Source: Methylobacterium sp. GXS13
Lineage (GTDB): Bacteria > Pseudomonadota > Alphaproteobacteria > Rhizobiales > Beijerinckiaceae
Assembly: GCF_001455965.1 (NCBI RefSeq)
Contig: NZ_LKKO01000029.1
Location: 16,237-80,236 of the forward strand
Length of the DNA stretch: 64,000 nucleotides
Direction: 5' to 3'
Shown: positions 52,370 through 59,970 of the stretch, one piece after another
Position numbering within the stretch: the stretch's first letter is position 1
How the letters are laid out: each line of letters opens with the position of its first letter
The notes under the pieces: generated by a model
Databases searched by the model: none
Seen by the model: only the letters and a program-made list of their open reading frames with translations
What the model was told of the DNA's origin: nothing
Translations under genes and position numbers: made by a program

Positions 52370-52930
52370 TCACAGGCGCATCCGGCGGAACGGCGCGGCG
52401 AGGTCGGCGGCGTCGGTGCGGACGGCATCCGGCTCGTCGCCGCGATGCTCGTAGCGGGCGGCGGCGAGCCGCAGGATCGCGAGCCGGAGCGGTGCCGGCA
52501 GCGGCGGCCCGTCGCCCCCGAACCCGGCCGCGACCTCGATCAGGATCGTGCGGCCGGCCGGGTCCGGCACGCCTGGGTCGATCAGCAGGCCCGGCGCCTC
52601 GACCGGGTCCGGCCCGAGGCGGACGAGGCCGGCGGCGAGCTCGGTGACGCCCTTGGCGTCGGACAGCCCGGCGCGGATCAGCGTCACGAGCGGGCTCAGC
52701 GGCAGGCCCAGCTCGCCATTCGCGGGCCACGCATGGAGGGCGATCCGGTAGCGGCCCGGCACCAGGATGCGGCGCGCCTCGATCTCGAGGCTCGCCCGGG
52801 CGGCGGTGATCAGGGCCGCGAGCAAGTCATCCTCGGTGCCGCCGTCGTCGGAGCCGAGGCGCAGATAGGCGCGCAGCTCCGCCACGATCCCCGGCTCGAC
52901 CACGGCCCCGTCGGCGCGTATCGGGATCAT
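52370..52930 (-). CDS. GTA gp6-like head-tail connector
   Basis: 186 residues with the gp6 connector pattern: VAELRAYLRLGSDDGGTEDD, LLAALITAARASLEIEARR and a C-terminal LRLAILRLAAARYEHRGD helix. It binds beneath the portal. A protease gene starts 20 bases away on the opposite strand; in the R. capsulatus GTA the capsid gene gp5 directly precedes gp6. Confidence 0.88.
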   Translation of the reverse strand: MIPIRADGAVVEPGIVAELRAYLRLGSDDGGTEDDLLAALITAARASLEIEARRILVPGRYRIALHAWPANGELGLPLSPLVTLIRAGLSDAKGVTELAAGLVRLGPDPVEAPGLLIDPGVPDPAGRTILIEVAAGFGGDGPPLPAPLRLAILRLAAARYEHRGDEPDAVRTDAADLAAPFRRMRL

Positions 52931-52949
52931 CGCGTTGCCCCCTTGCTGG

Positions 52950-53696
52950 ATGTCTCGAATGCCGGTCCCGAAGCGCCGCCGGGCGGCCCTCACCGTCCTG
53001 GCGGCGGCCCTCTGGCTCGCGGCCGGCCCGGCCGGCGCGATCGTCGGCGGCGCTGAGGCGCCGGCCGGCGGGGCCGTGAGGCTGCTGTCCTCGAACGGCG
53101 GCGTCTGCACCGGCCTGGTGCTCGCCCCCGACACCGTGCTGACCGCCGCCCATTGCGTCGCCGCCGGGCGGGAGCACCGGGTCCATTTTCGCGATGATTC
53201 CGGGGCGCCGGTGCTGGTCGAGGTCGCCGCCCGCGCGATCCATCCCGGCTACGATGCCGGCGCGGCCGCCGGCCGGCGGAAATCCATCGACCTCGCGCTC
53301 CTGCGCACCGCGACGCCGCTGCCGCCGCGCTTCGCCCCGGTCACCTTGAGCGCCGCACCACCGCGGGCCGGCGAGCGCCTGACGCTCGCAGGCTACGGCG
53401 CCGCCAAGCCTGGCGATCCGCGCTCCACCGGCACCTATCGCAGCGTCAGCCTGCCGGTGATCGAGCCGCACGGGCCGAGCCGCATCCTGGTCTGGCTCCA
53501 GGGCGGCGCCGGCGGCGGCCGCCCGGGCGATTCCGGCGGCCCGATCACCGGGCCGGACGGATCCGTGCTGGCGCTGGCCGCCTGGATCGGCGGCGCCTGC
53601 GGCGGCCTCACCCAGGGCGTTCTGGTGGGGCCGCAGCGCGGCTGGATCGACCGGGTGCTGGAGGGCTGGGGCCGGAACGCGCGCTGGAGCGGTTGA
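52950..53696 (+). CDS. Secreted trypsin-like serine protease 1
   Basis: 248 residues. Signal segment 11-30 (RAALTVLAAALWLAAGPAGA) is directly followed by IVGG, the mature N terminus of a trypsin. The catalytic triad is His68 (TAAHC), Asp114 (SIDLALL) and Ser195 (GRPGDSGGP). Cleavage by signal peptidase would therefore give an active protease without a propeptide. The starts at 52950 and 52959 are equally plausible. It is the first of three plus-strand genes lodged between gp6 and gp5. Confidence 0.85.
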   Translation: MSRMPVPKRRRAALTVLAAALWLAAGPAGAIVGGAEAPAGGAVRLLSSNGGVCTGLVLAPDTVLTAAHCVAAGREHRVHFRDDSGAPVLVEVAARAIHPGYDAGAAAGRRKSIDLALLRTATPLPPRFAPVTLSAAPPRAGERLTLAGYGAAKPGDPRSTGTYRSVSLPVIEPHGPSRILVWLQGGAGGGRPGDSGGPITGPDGSVLALAAWIGGACGGLTQGVLVGPQRGWIDRVLEGWGRNARWSG

Positions 53697-53903
53697 GGCG
53701 GCCGTGCCTGACGGACCCGCGCCGGCCCTCCCCCCTTTTGTGGGGTCGTGGGACGCGTGCGCGTCCGGCACCGGTGCACGCCTCGGACGTCACCGTTCGG
53801 AACCGCAGCTTGGCCGGTTCATTGCCTTGCTCTAGGCTCCCTGCGCGCCGCGCCCTCGCCGCGGCGTCCCACCTTGCGCCGTGAGCGCCCCCCGGAGTGC
53901 CCG

Positions 53904-54815
53904 ATGTCCCGTCGCCCGATGCGCAAGGCCGGCCTCCCTGAGCGTGTGCGAGGCGCTGGGCTCGGGGCTGCCCTTCTCGGCAGCGCCCTGCTCGGATCGG
54001 TCGCCGCGCTGATGCCCGCCCCCGCGGCGGCGGTGATCAACGGCACCACCACCCGCGATCCCAACGGCGCCCGGACCTTCGCGGTGCGGATCGAGAGCAC
54101 CGAGGGCGAGATCTGCTCGGGCACGCTGATCGCCCAGGACCTCGTGCTCACGGCCGCCCATTGCGTGATGCGCCCGGCCGGCTACACGGTGATCAGCGTC
54201 GACCGCGGCTTCCGCCAGCATCGCACCCAGGTCATCGCCGCGACCATGCACCCGGACTTCGTGCCCGGCACGACCCCGGAGGACCAGCCCGGCGTCGATC
54301 TCGCCTTGCTCAAGCTCGAGGCGCCGCTCGGCGCCGATTACGTCCCCCTCGATCCGCGCGGCGCCGCCTCGATCGATACCGGCGCTCCGGTGGACATCGC
54401 AGGCTTCGGCGTCGTGGCCGAGAACCGGCGCGACACGGCCCGCACCCTGCGTCTCGCCCATCTCGTGTCGATCGGCTCGCTGCAGGTCGCCAACCGGGTG
54501 ACCGTGGTGACCGACCGGCGGCGCATGGCCGAGACCTCGGGTGCCGGCGCCTGCCTAGGCGATTCCGGCGGCCCGATCCTGGTCGGCGGCCCCGGCGGCT
54601 ACCGGATCGTCGGCGTGGTGAGCTGGTCGAGCGGCGCCCTGCAGCAGGGCACGCGCCGGACCGCCTGCGGCGGCTTCACCGCGGTGACGCCGGTGGCCGA
54701 GCACAGCGGCTGGATCGCCACCCGGTCGGCGGAACTCGCGCGGATCCCGGTGGGCGAGGTTCTGCCGCGGGGCAACCGCTCCGACTGGATGGCCAAGCCC
54801 GGCCGGCACCGCTGA
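53904..54815 (+). CDS. Secreted trypsin-like serine protease 2
   Basis: 303 residues. A long signal segment ends near residue 43 (LLGSVAALMPAPAAA), then VINGT. Catalytic His86 (TAAHC), Asp132 (GVDLALL) and Ser221 (ACLGDSGGP), with the usual paired Cys around the active Ser. It is a paralogue of the upstream protease but longer and diverged. GGAG precedes the ATG. The 207-base gap between the two proteases holds no other gene. The role, for instance processing of surface or particle proteins, is unknown. Confidence 0.87.
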   Translation: MSRRPMRKAGLPERVRGAGLGAALLGSALLGSVAALMPAPAAAVINGTTTRDPNGARTFAVRIESTEGEICSGTLIAQDLVLTAAHCVMRPAGYTVISVDRGFRQHRTQVIAATMHPDFVPGTTPEDQPGVDLALLKLEAPLGADYVPLDPRGAASIDTGAPVDIAGFGVVAENRRDTARTLRLAHLVSIGSLQVANRVTVVTDRRRMAETSGAGACLGDSGGPILVGGPGGYRIVGVVSWSSGALQQGTRRTACGGFTAVTPVAEHSGWIATRSAELARIPVGEVLPRGNRSDWMAKPGRHR

Positions 54816-54830
54816 GACCGGCACCGCCTC

Positions 54831-54855
54831 GGAACACCCGGCCCGCCGTCGCGTT
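54831..54855 (+). promoter_or_regulatory. General-stress (EcfG-type) promoter of dps
   Basis: GGAAC at 54831-54835, a 16-base spacer, and CGTT at 54852-54855: the exact consensus of PhyR/EcfG-dependent promoters in Methylobacterium and other alphaproteobacteria. It lies 88 bases before the dps start codon. Confidence 0.7.
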
Positions 54856-54942
54856 TGTGCAACGCAATTGCGTCAGATGAGGACTCGCGGCCTGAGTGGC
54901 ATATTCGCGACCGTCCGCACGCATGTTTACGGAGCAAATTTC

Positions 54943-55488
54943 ATGGCTGACACCGGCAAGGGCGATACCGTCCGCTCGCACAAGACCCGTAACGACACCG
55001 ACTCGAACGCCAAGCAGGTCTCGGTCCAGGCGCTGAACGCCCGGCTCGCGGACGGCATCGATCTCGCCCTGGCGGTCAAGCAGGCGCACTGGAACCTCAA
55101 GGGTCCGCAGTTCATCGGCATCCACGAGATGCTCGATGGCTTCCGCACCGAGCTCGACGATCTCAACGACAAGGTCGCCGAGCGCGCGGTGCAGCTGGGC
55201 GCCACGGCGTTCGGCTCGACCCAGGCGGTCGCCGAGAAGACCAAGCTGCCGGCCTACCCGACCGGGATCTACGCCATCGCCGACCACGTGGCCGCGCTGA
55301 TCGACAGCTACGCCGCCTACGCCAACGCGGTGCGCGAGAACATCGACGAGACCGACGAGGCCGGCGATCCCGGCACGGCGGACCTGTTCACCGAGATTTC
55401 CCGCGCGGTCGACAAGCAGCTGTGGTTCCTCGAGGCCCACGTGCAGGAGCCGACCGGGACGCTGCGCGACGGCAACCCGGGCCGGTAA
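54943..55488 (+). CDS. dps: Dps ferritin-like DNA protection protein
   Basis: 181 residues with full Dps ferroxidase ligands: His49 and His61 (AHWNLKGPQFIGIHEMLD), Asp76 and Glu80 (DLNDKVAER). The N-terminal 25 residues are charged and flexible (HKTRNDTDSNAK), the kind of tail that binds DNA in other Dps proteins. It forms 12-mers that oxidise and store iron with H2O2. GGAG precedes the ATG, and a GGAAC-N16-CGTT promoter lies upstream, so it should belong to the general stress regulon. It converges with the capsid gene. Confidence 0.94.
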   Translation: MADTGKGDTVRSHKTRNDTDSNAKQVSVQALNARLADGIDLALAVKQAHWNLKGPQFIGIHEMLDGFRTELDDLNDKVAERAVQLGATAFGSTQAVAEKTKLPAYPTGIYAIADHVAALIDSYAAYANAVRENIDETDEAGDPGTADLFTEISRAVDKQLWFLEAHVQEPTGTLRDGNPGR

Positions 55489-55528
55489 GCTCAGCTCGAT
55501 AAGCGGTCGTATTCGGTAATGGCACGCG

Positions 55529-55695
55529 CCCTCCCTCCCCCCTCTGCGGGGGAGGGAGGGCCGGCCGTCAGGCCGGGTCGGGAGAGGGGCAGCGCGACGG
55601 TCACGGGTTTCACGCCCGTTGCGACCTTTCCGGACACGGCGCTCCCCCTCTCCCGACCCGCTTCGCGGGCCACCCTCCCCCGCAGAGGAGGGAGG
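55529..55695. repeat. Palindromic repeat, family B, copy 2
   Basis: About 165 bases with inverted ends (CCTCTGCGGGGGAGGG versus CCCTCCCCCGCAGAGG). Related to 28787-28948. It lies exactly between the convergent dps and capsid genes, where it could act as a bidirectional terminator. Confidence 0.7.
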
Positions 55696-55719
55696 ATGCC
55701 GTGCGGGTGTCAGCCTCCC

Positions 55720-57012
55720 TCACCCGAATTTCAGAACCTTGATCGCATCAAAATCCTGCACTCCGCCGCCGACGCGCTTGGTGACGTAGAACAGCACGTA
55801 GGGCTTGGCCGAGTACGGGTCGCGCAGCACCCGCAGGCCGGTGCGGTCGACCACCAGGTAGCCCCGGCGGAAATCGCCGAACGCCACCGACAGGCTGCCC
55901 GCCGCGATTTCCGGCATTGCCTCCGCCTCGGTGACGGGGAAGCCGATCAGCGTCGCGGATTGGGCGGCGGTGAGCGGCGGGTGCCAGAGGTAGTTGCCCT
56001 GCGCGTCCTTGAACTTGCGGATCGCGCTCTGGGTGCGCCGGCTCATCACGAAGCCGGCATTCTGGCGGTAGGCCGCCCGCAGGGCGTAGACCAGATCGAA
56101 TAGCACGTCGGATGGGTTGCTCTGCGGGAACGCCCCGGCCGCCCCGGTGGCGACGCAGCCGAGCTTGCCCGGCGTCCAGGTGGCGTTGGCCACGGTGTCG
56201 TAGCTCAGGAAGCCGCGCGGGCGGCTGGCACCGTTGCCGGTAACGAAGGCCACCCCCTCCTGCTCGGCGAAGGCCATCTCGACCTCGGCCGAGAGCCAGG
56301 CGTCGAGATCGACCACGGCATCGTCGAGCAATGTCTGGGTCGCGGCCGGCATGGCGTAGAGCTCCATGGCCGGCACCGCGATCTCGGCGAGCACCGGCCC
56401 GTCGGTGCCGGGGCGCGGCGCGGTCTCGGCGACCCAGCCGGTCGCCGGAGCGCCCACCGAGGCCGCGCGCTTGTACTGGGCGCCGGAGATCTGCTGCACG
56501 CTGGCGATGGACCGGATCGGCGAGACGTTCGCTAGGCGCGCCAGCACGGTCCGCTCCAGGGTCTGCGGCACCAGGTAGCCGCCATCCGGCCCCGATCCGG
56601 CCGACAGGGCCTTGGCCTCCAGGCGCTTCAGCCCGGCGCTTTCGCCGGCCCGGACATAGAGGTCGAAGGCCGCCTTATGCTCCTGCGCAGCCCCGTCCTC
56701 CCGGGCCCCCGGCTGGCCGAGCGGCGGCCGGGCGCGGTCGAGGGTGATCCGGTCGAGCCGGGTCCGGGCGGCGTCGAGGGCCGCGTCGATCCGGGCGAGC
56801 TTCTCCTCGGTGAGCACGTCGGCGCCGAGCCGGCCCTCGATCTGGGCGATGCGGCTGTCGTTGGTCTCCTTGAACGCCTCGAAGGCGATGGCGAGTTCGT
56901 CCAGCGCCGGCTGGACCGGTTCGGCCCCGGGGCGGCCGGCCTTGTTCTCGAGGCCGGGCAGCACGCCCTTGGTCTCCGGGGCGGGGCGCGACGGTGCGGC
57001 GGTGTGGGACAT
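55720..57012 (-). CDS. GTA gp5-like major capsid protein (HK97 fold)
   Basis: 430 residues. An N-terminal coiled-coil scaffolding delta domain (about 35-130, DELAIAFEAFKETNDSRIAQ) would be removed by the prohead protease. The HK97 capsid domain follows (SAGSGPDGGYLVPQTLERTV, FVTGNGASRPRGFLSYDT, and the C-terminal GYLVVDRTGLRVLRDPYSAK). It forms the particle shell. The ATG lies at the gp4 stop codon; an in-frame ATG one codon earlier (57015) is possible. Confidence 0.94.
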   Translation of the reverse strand: MSHTAAPSRPAPETKGVLPGLENKAGRPGAEPVQPALDELAIAFEAFKETNDSRIAQIEGRLGADVLTEEKLARIDAALDAARTRLDRITLDRARPPLGQPGAREDGAAQEHKAAFDLYVRAGESAGLKRLEAKALSAGSGPDGGYLVPQTLERTVLARLANVSPIRSIASVQQISGAQYKRAASVGAPATGWVAETAPRPGTDGPVLAEIAVPAMELYAMPAATQTLLDDAVVDLDAWLSAEVEMAFAEQEGVAFVTGNGASRPRGFLSYDTVANATWTPGKLGCVATGAAGAFPQSNPSDVLFDLVYALRAAYRQNAGFVMSRRTQSAIRKFKDAQGNYLWHPPLTAAQSATLIGFPVTEAEAMPEIAAGSLSVAFGDFRRGYLVVDRTGLRVLRDPYSAKPYVLFYVTKRVGGGVQDFDAIKVLKFG

Positions 57013-57539
57013 CATCGAACGACCTCGTGGCTGGGGTGGGTGAAGCGGGACCGGACCGCCGGCGTCAGGCAGGCGGCGGGTTCGGGGGCGATCCTGCGGG
57101 CGAGGCCGCGGATCTCGGCGGCGGAGGGATTGCGATCCGGGCTCGCCCGGGCCGCGGGCTGCAGCGGGAAGGTCACCAGCGAGATCTCCCACAGGTCGAC
57201 CCGCTGGAGCCGGCGCTCGCCGCCCGCGCCCTTGCGGGCGAGCAGGGTGCGGAAGCCGATCGACAGCCCGTCGAGACCGCCGCCGCGCATCAGCGCGTCG
57301 ATCTCCCGGGCGCGCTGGACCGCGAGGTTGAGCTGCCCCTCCGCGAACAGGCCGCGGGCATCCTCGCGCAGCGACAGCCAGCGCCCGATCGGCTCGGCCG
57401 GATCGTGCTGGAACAGCAGCCGCACTCCCGCCGCCCCGCGCCGGGCCAGGCTGGCCGCGAACGCGCCCGGCACCACCACGTCGCGGCCGAGATCGGGCAC
57501 GCCGAACACGCTGGCGTAGCCGGAGAAATGGCCATCCAT
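57012..57539 (-). CDS. GTA gp4-like HK97 prohead protease
   Basis: 175 residues: FSGYASVFGVPDLGRDVVVP at the start, then FQHDPAEPIGRW with catalytic His45, and LDGLSIGFRT with catalytic Ser93. It matures the capsid by cutting off the scaffold domain. Overlaps the gp5 start. Confidence 0.92.
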   Translation of the reverse strand: MDGHFSGYASVFGVPDLGRDVVVPGAFAASLARRGAAGVRLLFQHDPAEPIGRWLSLREDARGLFAEGQLNLAVQRAREIDALMRGGGLDGLSIGFRTLLARKGAGGERRLQRVDLWEISLVTFPLQPAARASPDRNPSAAEIRGLARRIAPEPAACLTPAVRSRFTHPSHEVVR

Positions 57540-57642
57540 CGGCTGGGTCCTCGGTTGTTTTTTGGGATGGGTTGAGAGGCCGTGGCTTCAAGGGAAGCCA
57601 GTCCTGCAATGGCAGGCGCTCTCCCTCCGCCCTCTGCGGGCT

Positions 57643-57837
57643 ACTTCACACATCGCCCGGCGGAGGGCGCGACACGCTCTCCTCCCCCTTGCGGGGAGGA
57701 GTTGGAGGTGGGTGTGGCGCAGAAGGCACCGAAGCGCCTCGCCCGGCACCACCCCACCCCTCCCCGCAAGGGGGAGGGGAAAACGTGTCGTGTTTCAGAG
57801 CCTTGTTTCGAAACAACCCTGATGCGTGAATCCGCCA
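57643..57837. repeat. Palindromic repeat, family A, copy 3, nested in family B remnants
   Basis: About 195 bases: short end (CTTCACACATCG), palindrome CTCCTCCCCCTTGCGGGGAG / CTCCCCGCAAGGGGGAGG, and the tail AACGTGTCGTGTTTCAGAGC. It is flanked by family-B half-elements at 57618-57640 (CTCCCTCCGCCCTCTGCGGG) and 57846-57885, so it appears inserted in one. The gap 57540-57906 between gp4 and gp3 holds only these repeats. Confidence 0.7.
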
Positions 57838-57906
57838 GCCCGCGCGAGGGAGGGCGGGCCTCGCGTCAGCAAGGGTCGGGAGCGGGTCTGGAAGGCGGCG
57901 CGCGCC

Positions 57907-59100
57907 TCACCCAGCTGCTTCCGGCTCCGGTGGGTAGCCCACCGCCGCGCGCTTCTCGGCCACCGACAGGAACCCGGCCGCTTCGACCCGGCGCCAGAGG
58001 GATTCCCGCTCGCCCGACAGGGCCTCGATCCGGTCGAGATCCGGCTCCAGATCCAGGGCGCCAAAGGCCGGTTCCAGCGCGCCGGCCGGCGCCTGGGCGG
58101 TGCGGGCGGCGAGCGGGATCAGGGTCTGGCGGTACAGCGCCCGATTGGCCTCGGCGTAGTTGGCGTGGGTGCTGTCGCCCGGCAGGCCGAGCAGCAGCGG
58201 CGGCACCCCGAAGGCCAGGGCGATCTCCCGGGCGGCGGCATTCTTGGCCTCGACGAAATCCATGTCCCTGGGCGACAGGGCGAGCGGCTTCCAGTCGAGG
58301 CCGCCCTCCAGCAGCAGCGGCCGGCCGGCATTGGCGGCCCCCTGGTAATTGGCCTCCAGCTCGGCCTTCAGCCGGTCGAACTGCGGCTCGGTGAGCGCCG
58401 CCCCGGCGAAGACCAGCGCCCCGGAGGGCCGGGCGGCGTTGTCGAGCAGGGCCTTGTTCCAGGCGCTGGCGGCGTTGTGGATGTCGAGCGCGGTCGCCGC
58501 CGCCTCGATCGGGGCGAGGCCGGCATAATCGTCGTCCGGGTGGAAGAGGGACAGCGCCAGGATCGGCGCAACCTCGGGGTCGCCGGGAGCCGGCAGGTCG
58601 AACCGCCGGCTGGTCCCGCCGACCGTGTAGACATAGGCGGCGGGCCAGCCGTCCGGGCCGGGCAGCATCCGCATTCGGCCGGGCCGCAGCGCCTGCAGGG
58701 CGGCGGTCCGCCCGTCCAGGCTCACCGCCTCGAGATAGGCCGTGCCGCTGAGCAGGAGGTCGGCATAGAGCGTCTCCAGCAGGCGCGTGCCGCTCTCGCG
58801 CGGGTTCGGCCGGGCCAGCAGCGCCAGCAGGTCCCCCGCCCGCGCGGCGCCGGCGCTGGCGCCGGTGGCGACGAGGGGCAGGCTCGCCGCCCCCTCGGCG
58901 ACCAGCCGGACCGCCCGGTGCACCACCGGGTTGCCCTGGTAGCCGGCCCGCGCCAGTGCCGCCGGATCCCGGGCCGTCCAGCTCGCCCGCCCATCGGTGT
59001 AGAGGGCGAAGGCCGGGGCGGCCTTGGTGACGAGATCCGGTCCAGGCGGGCGGGCGCCCCGGCGCGCAACCCGCGCCAGCCGATCGAGGAGAGTCGCCAT
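57907..59100 (-). CDS. GTA gp3-like portal protein (HK97 family)
   Basis: 397 residues of the HK97-type portal: GNPVVHRAVRLVAEGAASLP, RPNPRESGTRLLETLYADLL, DYAGLAPIEAAATALDIHNA and GVPPLLLGLPGDSTHANYAE. It forms the DNA entry dodecamer. The ATG at 59100 matches the family start. A long structured leader with strong hairpins precedes it. Confidence 0.93.
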   Translation of the reverse strand: MATLLDRLARVARRGARPPGPDLVTKAAPAFALYTDGRASWTARDPAALARAGYQGNPVVHRAVRLVAEGAASLPLVATGASAGAARAGDLLALLARPNPRESGTRLLETLYADLLLSGTAYLEAVSLDGRTAALQALRPGRMRMLPGPDGWPAAYVYTVGGTSRRFDLPAPGDPEVAPILALSLFHPDDDYAGLAPIEAAATALDIHNAASAWNKALLDNAARPSGALVFAGAALTEPQFDRLKAELEANYQGAANAGRPLLLEGGLDWKPLALSPRDMDFVEAKNAAAREIALAFGVPPLLLGLPGDSTHANYAEANRALYRQTLIPLAARTAQAPAGALEPAFGALDLEPDLDRIEALSGERESLWRRVEAAGFLSVAEKRAAVGYPPEPEAAG

Positions 59101-59174
59101 GCCGGTCCGCTCCTGGGCTAAGGCCCCAACCCGAAAGGTGGTTCGTGGCTCTCGGGATGCGGCAAAACCAAAGG

Positions 59175-59217
59175 CCTCGCGCATCGTCCGATCCGATATC
59201 CGGGACGATGCGCGAGG
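59175..59217 (-). terminator. 15-bp perfect hairpin in the portal leader
   Basis: CCTCGCGCATCGTCC and GGACGATGCGCGAGG, a perfect 15-bp stem with a 13-base loop. On the minus strand it is followed by CCTTTGGTTTTG, partly T-rich. A terminator or attenuator between the terminase end and the portal gene is plausible. Confidence 0.5.
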
Positions 59218-59233
59218 GTATAAAGCTCCGATT

Positions 59234-59254
59234 CGCCCGCCGGCTCGGCGGGCG
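59234..59254. other. Second hairpin in the portal leader
   Basis: CGCCCGCCG-GCT-CGGCGGGCG: a perfect 9-bp stem with a 3-base loop. With the 59175-59217 hairpin and a smaller stem near 59290 it makes 59101-59613 a gene-free, structured 513-base stretch. No coding sequence is recognised there. Confidence 0.45.
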
Positions 59255-59613
59255 GGGTCAGCGTTGGGCGATGCGGTGACAGGATGGGCCGCTGCGCGGG
59301 TGCGGCGGATACACCGCACCCCGGGCCCGGGCGTGGCTATGCGGCTACAGCCTCGAGACGCCGCCTCGTGTATTCAGGATGCAGTTCGTTCCAGAGACCA
59401 CGAACCGACTCGCGGCGCGCTTCTCGCAGAGGCGCGCCGTATTGTTGTGTCCGCGCGGCCTGGCATCGGGCTCTCGACCAGGGGATGCGGGCGATCCCCT
59501 TCTCCCGAGGTACCGCGTCAGCGGCCTCGCTCCGGCCCCTCAGGATGCTGGGGGATCGTCGGATATCCCGGTCCCTTCGTACTTTGCCGAGGCCCCGCCC
59601 GGCATCGACCCCA

Positions 59614-59865
59614 TCAAACCGTCTCGACCGCGCGCGGGACGACACCGGCGGCTTGCCGGGCGTAGCGGAGCACGGCGGCGCGGTCGGCCTCGCTCGTGAT
59701 GGCATGCCACAGGCGCAGCAACTCGACCGTGGCGCTCAGATCGGCGCGGACCGTCGGGGGGCCGAAGAAATCGGAGACCGGGCAGCCGAGGGTCTCGGCG
59801 AGCATCCGCAGGCGGCGATGAGCGCTGTCGGGCAGACCGATCTCAGGATCAGGATCCGAGTTCAT
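59614..59865 (-). CDS. Small XRE-tail-like protein
   Basis: 83 residues. The segment AHRRLRMLAETLGCPVSDFF followed by LLRLWHAITSEADRAAVLRY is like the C-terminal part of XRE regulators common in Bradyrhizobium and Methylobacterium, but no complete DNA-binding domain is present. It may be a truncated regulator. It lies between gp2 and the portal leader. Confidence 0.55.
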   Translation of the reverse strand: MNSDPDPEIGLPDSAHRRLRMLAETLGCPVSDFFGPPTVRADLSATVELLRLWHAITSEADRAAVLRYARQAAGVVPRAVETV

Positions 59866-59970
59866 GAGCCGCCCTCCGGATGTACGATCAACCATAACAG
59901 CCACCCCGAGTGTATGCAATTTATGGATGCAACACGCCTCACTTTCCCGTGTGGGACCGCACGGCCGGCT

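Noticed and set aside
53697..53903. EcfG-type promoter before the second protease
   Set aside because: A GGAAC occurs in the gap, but no CGTT lies 16-17 bases downstream, unlike the exact match before dps.
38547..57837. CRISPR array from recurring GC-rich repeats
   Set aside because: The repeats are about 94-200 bp, palindromic, dispersed and in both orientations, with no regular spacers and no cas genes.
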